Source: Piliocolobus tephrosceles
Taxonomy: Eukaryota > Chordata > Mammalia > Primates > Cercopithecidae
Length of the DNA: 64,000 bases
Assembly: GCF_002776525.5 (NCBI RefSeq)
Contig: NC_045434.1
Span: 197,364,276 to 197,428,275, forward strand
Direction of reading: 5' to 3'
Shown here: positions 59,940-64,000 of the stretch, piece after piece
Position numbering within the stretch: the first letter of the stretch is position 1
Layout: every line of letters begins with the position of its first letter
Translations under genes and position numbers: made by a program
Notes under the pieces: model-generated
What the model was told of the DNA's origin: nothing
Database searches by the model: none
Seen by the model: only the letters and a program-made list of their open reading frames with translations

Positions 59940-60180
59940 TAAGGCAGGGTTTCTCAGCCTGGGCACTTACTGACGTTTTGGGCCGGCTCATTCTGTCTGG
60001 GTTGGGGAGGGTAATGTCCCGTGCTGCTTAGAATGTGTAACTGCATCCCCCGCCTCCACCCGGTGGATGCAAGTAGCAGCCCCAGTGAACCAAAAATGTC
60101 CCCAGACTTTGCCAAATACCCTCCCCCTCGGGGAAGATCTCCTCGCTTGAGAACCACTGTTGGAAGAGAGCCTGGGTTTT
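59940..60180 (-). repeat. MER-type hAT element between promoter and RSRP1-like copy
   Basis: GCAGGGTTTCTCAGCCTGGG at one end and CTTGAGAACCACTGTTGG at the other, with TTTTGGGCCGGCTCATTCTG and AAAAATGTCCCCAGACTTTG inside; same family as 14140-14335 in opposite orientation. Confidence 0.75.
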
Positions 60181-60658
60181 CGGGAGGTGACCGTTTACAA
60201 AGGGGAGGACGGTAAGAAGCCAGAAGCAACGATGTGTTAGCTTTGTGAACGACTTGTGGCCGGGCTCGCCCCTCTTCTGGAAGCCGTCAGTTTGGGTCTC
60301 GCGTCTGGAATCGCCGTCGAGGAGTCAGATCCAGCCCCGGAGAGGGAGCGGGGTCGAGGTCTCGTTGCAGAAGGCGCCACCGGAGGAAGCACAGGGGCAA
60401 CGTGCAGTCTCCCTAGCGGAGGCACTCGCGATCCAGCAGCCGCCGGTCCGGGAGGTGCTCGGTACCCCTCCGTGGTGCCTGTCCGGTAGCTGGTCACTCT
60501 CGGGGGAAGGTCGTGCTACAAAAGGGCATATGCGATCACACAGAGACGGCGTTGCTGCGGCTTTGACCCTATGGTGCACCCGACAGAACACAGAGGGTGA
60601 AGGGAGAGATCCAGGAAGAGGTCGCGGAGCAGAACTTCCTTTCACTGAAGTTAAAAAG

Positions 60659-61251
60659 GTGGGTCACTTGTCGTTAAGAGCTACGCGCAGGTTCATCTGA
60701 TTTACATGTACGGCGGCAGTATATGAGTGGGATGGAAACCAAGGTGACTGTTGTTTCCTTTGATAGATGAAACTTATATCCCTTTGGGTTTTTTTTGTTT
60801 GTTTGTTTTCGGTGGGGGGGCATTAACAGATTAGTAGATAAAACTACATAGTATAATCTATAGCCTATTTTTAAATGGATGCGTTCTTACCACTCAGGAG
60901 GTTTATCGTCGTTGTTTAATGTCTCAGGATGGAGGAATCTAGTGCAGGCAGTTCTTAATGAAACCTTTTAAATTCCTGTTAATGACTTAACATTAGTTTA
61001 CCAACTCTGAGCAGCTTTAAACAAACCTTGATTTCAGCTTTTAATAAGCTAATGACTGCGGGAGAAAAGATATTAACTCTCCTTTCTCTTTGTGTTTTTT
61101 GCCCCTACCCTTTTTTATCTTTACTGGCCTTAACATGATTGTCAAATATTTATAAACATGAGTGAACATCTTTATATTTTATTAATAAGATAAATGCTTA
61201 ATTTGTCATTCTTTACGTTTTTGGGACTTAATGAATGTTTGTCTTTTGTAG
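60659..61251 (+). other. Intron of the RSRP1-like copy
   Basis: 593 bp between a GT donor and AG acceptor with a pyrimidine-rich 3' end (TTTGTCTTTTGTAG). AT-rich, no SINE. Confidence 0.55.
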
Positions 61252-61399
61252 ATAAAATGGAGCTGCTAGAAATAGCAAAAGCCAGCCCAGCTAAATCTTT
61301 AGGAATAGCCAACCCTGACTTGCCAGATGGTCTCAGAACTGTTCCTATCCTTAAAGAAACAAACTGCAACAGCCGTACTATATGCCACAAAGTTCAAGG
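61252..61399 (+). pseudogene. RSRP1-like: RSRP1-like second exon, open frame
   Basis: This 148-nt segment has an acceptor (CTTTTGTAG) and a good donor (GTAAGT) and an uninterrupted frame of 49 codons with MELLEIAK and DLPDGLRTVP, matching the conserved MELLEIAK...DLPASLRTVP region of RSRP1. That this exon is open while the upstream exon is wrecked could be chance or residual use as an alternative exon. Confidence 0.6.
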
Positions 61400-62054
61400 T
61401 AAGTACTTCAGGTGTATCCAAACAAAACCTTCCAAAAGATCTGGTTAAAAGTTTTTATTTGATTTAACTTCTATACTTCTCAGAAAGGCTAACTATAATT
61501 TGCTAAAGTCAAAGTAGCAAGCAGATTTGGAAATAGTAAACAGGCTCTCACCCATGAAAATGGGAGGGGAATGAACTTTACTTTTGGTGAGCCTGGAACT
61601 GTCCCTGAAAGTCCCACATTCTAGGAAACTCCTGAGTGCAAAAAGTCCTGATTTTCAGCAATGAGTGAGGAAAGTTGGGGATGGGAGGAATACAAAAACT
61701 GTATGGTGCCTCCCCCCACCCAAAAAGAGACTGAAGACAAGCCTTAAGTGAATATGGCGATTGTCTGCCTTCTGTTAACCTCTGAATTGGCAGCCATGAC
61801 TTGTGGTCCACAATAATGGATCATCCATTGTTACATCCTCTCAGAGCAATTTTAAGTTCTAAGTATGTACAGTGTAAGTCCTAATCTTGAGTGTTAACAG
61901 TCTACTTAACTGTGTGCTTTGTATGTAGAAAGACAGTAAACTTTGTGAATTGTGACCATGTTTTCTTAGAGTTCAGATAATGAAACTCATGACAAGTATA
62001 ATACCAACGCCAGTATGACCTAGACAATACCAAAAAAAAAAGGCTAAACGGCTA
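61400..62054. other. Unassigned spacer between the RSRP1-like copy and hAT relic
   Basis: No later RSRP1 exon and no named repeat recognised. Confidence 0.4.
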
Positions 62055-62305
62055 TGTTATTTTAATGACAGATGGAAGGACATATACAGCTGGATTAGGG
62101 AGGTAAGTAACCCAAACAGAGCATACTGCACAATATGCAGAAAATAATTTGCGGTTGGGCATGGTGGAGAAGGGGATGTGAAAAAACATACAGACATTGA
62201 ATATAACAAGTCTGGGATGAGACAATCAAGTACTTTTGAATCAATTCAAAGTGTTTTCGTTTCCCAAAATGACACCAATGGTCAATCGGAAATAGCAGCT
62301 GCTGG

Positions 62306-62600
62306 TGGGGCACGGTGGCTCACGCCTGTAATCCCAGCACTTTGGGAGGCCGAGGCAGGCAGATCACCGGAAGCCAGGAGTTCAAGACTAGCCTAGTCAA
62401 CATGGTGAAACCTGCTCTCTACTCAAAATACAAAAATTAGCTGGGTATGGTGGCCCCTGCCTATAATCCCAGCTACTCAGGAGGCTGAGGCACAAGAATC
62501 AGTTGAACCTGGGAGGCGGAAGTTGCAGTGAGCTAAGATTGCGCCAGTGCTACTGCACACCAGCTTGGGTGACAGAACGAGACTCTGTCTCAAAAAAAAA
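62306..62600 (+). repeat. AluS-type SINE
   Basis: GGGGCACGGTGGCTCACG; inserted in the hAT relic; AAATAGCAGCTG is duplicated before it and after the next Alu. Confidence 0.94.
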
Positions 62601-62610
62601 AAGAACAAAA

Positions 62611-62905
62611 GGCTAGGCATGGTGACCCATACGTATTATCCCAGCACTTTGGGTGGCTGAGTCGGGTGGATCACTTGAGGCCAGGAGTTTAAGACTAGCC
62701 TGGCCAACCTGGCAAAACCCTATCTCTACCAAAAATACAAAAATTTGCCAGGCGTGGTGGTGCACACCTGTAATCCCAGCTACCTACTGGGGAGGCTGAG
62801 GCACGAGAATCACTTGAACCCAGGAGGCAGAGGTTGCAGTGAGCCGAGATTGCACCACTGCACTCCAGCCAGAGTGAAACTCTGTCTCAGAAAAAAAAAA
62901 AAAAG
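62611..62905 (+). repeat. AluS-type SINE in the tail of the previous Alu
   Basis: GGCTAGGCATGGTGACCCATA to CTCTGTCTCAGAAAAAA, inside the same outer duplication. Confidence 0.94.
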
Positions 62906-63586
62906 AAAGAGAAAATAGCAGCTGATGAACTAGCAAATTAGCTTGGGTATACCACACAACCTATCCTTCCCTTGATTGCTCTATGAAACTGAGTGAAGTT
63001 ACATTTCCTGATTCAGAGGTTGTAACTAAAATATCCTGTGGGTGAAAAAAAGGGGAGATTTTGGTAACAGATGTGCTGGCCCTTACAGTGTAGAACTGAT
63101 CCTGTCAGATCTCACCAATAATCATGCTTTCTACAGGATAGCAAGTAATGTATCGAATCATGGCAATACAAAAGTGTTCCCCCTAGCTCTTAGGTACTTT
63201 GATTTGAAAAGTGGAGTTTCAAGTTGCCTTCTTGATTTCTATGAAAATTTTTATGAAACCTCAGAAAACATAAACAATTATTGATAGCATGTCCAAATGC
63301 AAACTAGACTTTGCTCACCTATCTGCATATTCAGCAGACAGTGCAAATGTAAATTTTGGCAAGTTCCATTCAGTCTACAAACTTCTCACCACAGGAAAAG
63401 AAAAGGTTTTACCTGCTAAACGGCCTGCACAACTGGTATACAAGACTGCTAAAAAGGGCTGTGATTTGCTTTCCTGTGATACTGAGGCTTTCACAATCAA
63501 AGTTTTGGGTTGCTTTTCAGTTTCCTCAAAACATGCAGAGACACTTCATGAGGTTTTTGACTTTGTCGAAATGAAAACAGAATCCT

Positions 63587-63891
63587 GGCCGGGCACAGTG
63601 GCTCAAGCCTGTAATCCCAGCACTTTGGGAGGCCGAGACGGGCGGATCACGAGGTCAGGAGATCGAGACCATCCTGGCTAACACGGTGAAACCCTGTCTC
63701 TACTAAAAAATACAAAAAACTAGCCGGGCGACATGGCGGGCGCCTGTAGTCCCAGCTACTCGGGAGGCTGAGGCAGGAGAATGGCGTAAACCCAGGAGGC
63801 GGAGTTTGCAGTGAGCTGAGATCTGGCCACTGCACTCCAGCCTGGGCGGCAGAGCGAGACTCCGTCTCAAAAAAAAAAAAAAAAAAAAAAA
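63587..63891 (+). repeat. AluYR-type young Alu in the hAT relic
   Basis: Full length; CTAGCCGGGCGACATGGCGG, GAGATCTGGCCACTGCACTC; target duplication GAAAACAGAATCCT / GAAAATAGAATCCT at 63573-63586 and 63892-63905. Confidence 0.93.
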
Positions 63892-64000
63892 GAAAATAGA
63901 ATCCTTCAACATGTGCCTACAAGATGGCTATCGTTGTTACTGGCCATAGAAAAGATGTTAAAATGTTGGCCTGCCATTAAGTCTTATTTTCAAAATATGG

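Larger units (their letters stand above)
60232..61399 (+). pseudogene. RSRP1-like: RSRP1-like (arginine/serine-rich protein 1) degenerate copy, two exons retained
   Basis: The first exon (ATG at 60232, then VNDLWPGSP from 60245, RRRHRRKH from 60369 and RSRSRT from 60619) follows the order of the human RSRP1 SR-rich exon, but these pieces lie in reading frames 1, 2, 0 and 1, and the end reads TGA AGT TAA where the family has LSEK. The donor AAAAAG/GTGGGT (60658) and acceptor TTGTAG (61251) are kept. The second exon (61252-61399, 148 nt) is open: DKMELLEIAKASPAKSLG and so on, about 55-60% like RSRP1 DRMELLEIAK. Because an intron is retained it is not a processed copy. Divergence is too large for a functional monkey orthologue; the true RSRP1 is expected further right. 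A non-coding or re-used transcript cannot be excluded. The RSRP1 comparison is from memory. Confidence 0.65.
62055..64000 (+). pseudogene. hAT-superfamily transposase-derived relic with BED-type zinc finger (runs off the window)
   Basis: Collinear blocks in three frames, on both sides of the inserted Alus, resemble the domesticated hAT/ZBED-like proteins. From 62055: YFNDRWKDIYSWI, then C-x2-C (62127-62138), an in-frame TAA at 62145, then GHGG..DVKKH, typical of a BED finger. After two Alus: LDCSMKL, FPDSEVV.KISCG with a stop at 63043; then LILSDLTNNHAFYRIASN (62-codon frame from about 63080); then LSAYSADSANVNFGK (from 63289); then after a young Alu, HVPTRWLSLL and LKCWPAIKSYFQ up to the window edge. 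At least two frame changes and three stops show it is dead as a protein. It may be an old transposon or a retrocopy of a domesticated gene; no poly(A) tail is visible because the 3' end is outside. Confidence 0.75.

Noticed and set aside
60245..60700. 151-codon open frame starting near NDLWPGSP
   Set aside because: Only its first residues resemble RSRP1; the later homologous blocks are in other frames, so the frame as a whole is not a real protein.
61400..63000. Later RSRP1 exons downstream of the relic
   Set aside because: I looked for the SSGSPK/KKKSPYGLW-like C-terminus and found none before the hAT relic.

Overview
The window is nuclear DNA from a primate, very probably an Old World monkey. 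It has human-like spliced genes and about 60 Alu elements in 64 kb, and five of the young Alus carry right-arm bases (ACTAGCCGGGCGAGGTGG, GAGATCCGGCCACTGCAC) that I associate with the cercopithecid AluYR lineages. None of the 60-140-codon open frames crossing the repeats is a gene; most are Alu, L1, L2 or LTR frames.

Three loci make up the gene content. (1) RH, the Rh blood-group gene, lies on the + strand. The window opens in intron 3 and holds exons 4-10 (7970-37818) with a short 3'UTR. Exon lengths 148, 167, 138, 134, 80, 74 and 27 nt code for residues 163-417, all intact. (2) TMEM50A (SMP1) lies on the - strand. Its six coding exons (57238 down to 39646) add up to 157 codons plus stop once a 47-bp repeat around a 10-N gap in exon 3 is collapsed. 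Its non-coding exon 1 and promoter sit in a CpG island at about 58740-59560. RH and TMEM50A are tail to tail, with poly(A) signals only 75-130 bp apart. (3) Beyond the TMEM50A promoter, on the + strand, is an RSRP1-like degenerate copy (60232-61399). It keeps a splice donor and acceptor but has several frame changes and stops. The last 2 kb (62055-64000) holds a broken BED-finger/hAT-transposase-derived sequence cut by three Alus.

The order RH > < TMEM50A, then RSRP1-like >, is what is expected of the ancestral, unduplicated Rh locus. Intron 4 is long and contains an Alu, as in human RHCE. The 3' flank is RHCE-like with no Rhesus box starting about 100 bp after the stop. The protein mixes residues that in humans distinguish RhD from RhCE.

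The remaining sequence is introns filled with repeats: Alu of all ages, L2 and MIR fossils, L1M fragments, MaLR LTRs including a two-LTR element nested in an L1, MER5/MER30-type hAT elements, a truncated U6 snRNA copy, and several microsatellites. I found no CRISPR array, operon, tRNA or rRNA. The best leads are the N-gap artefact and Alu-abutted splice acceptor of TMEM50A exon 3, the RSRP1-like relic beside the TMEM50A promoter, the hAT-derived relic, and an Alu trimer moved as one unit.
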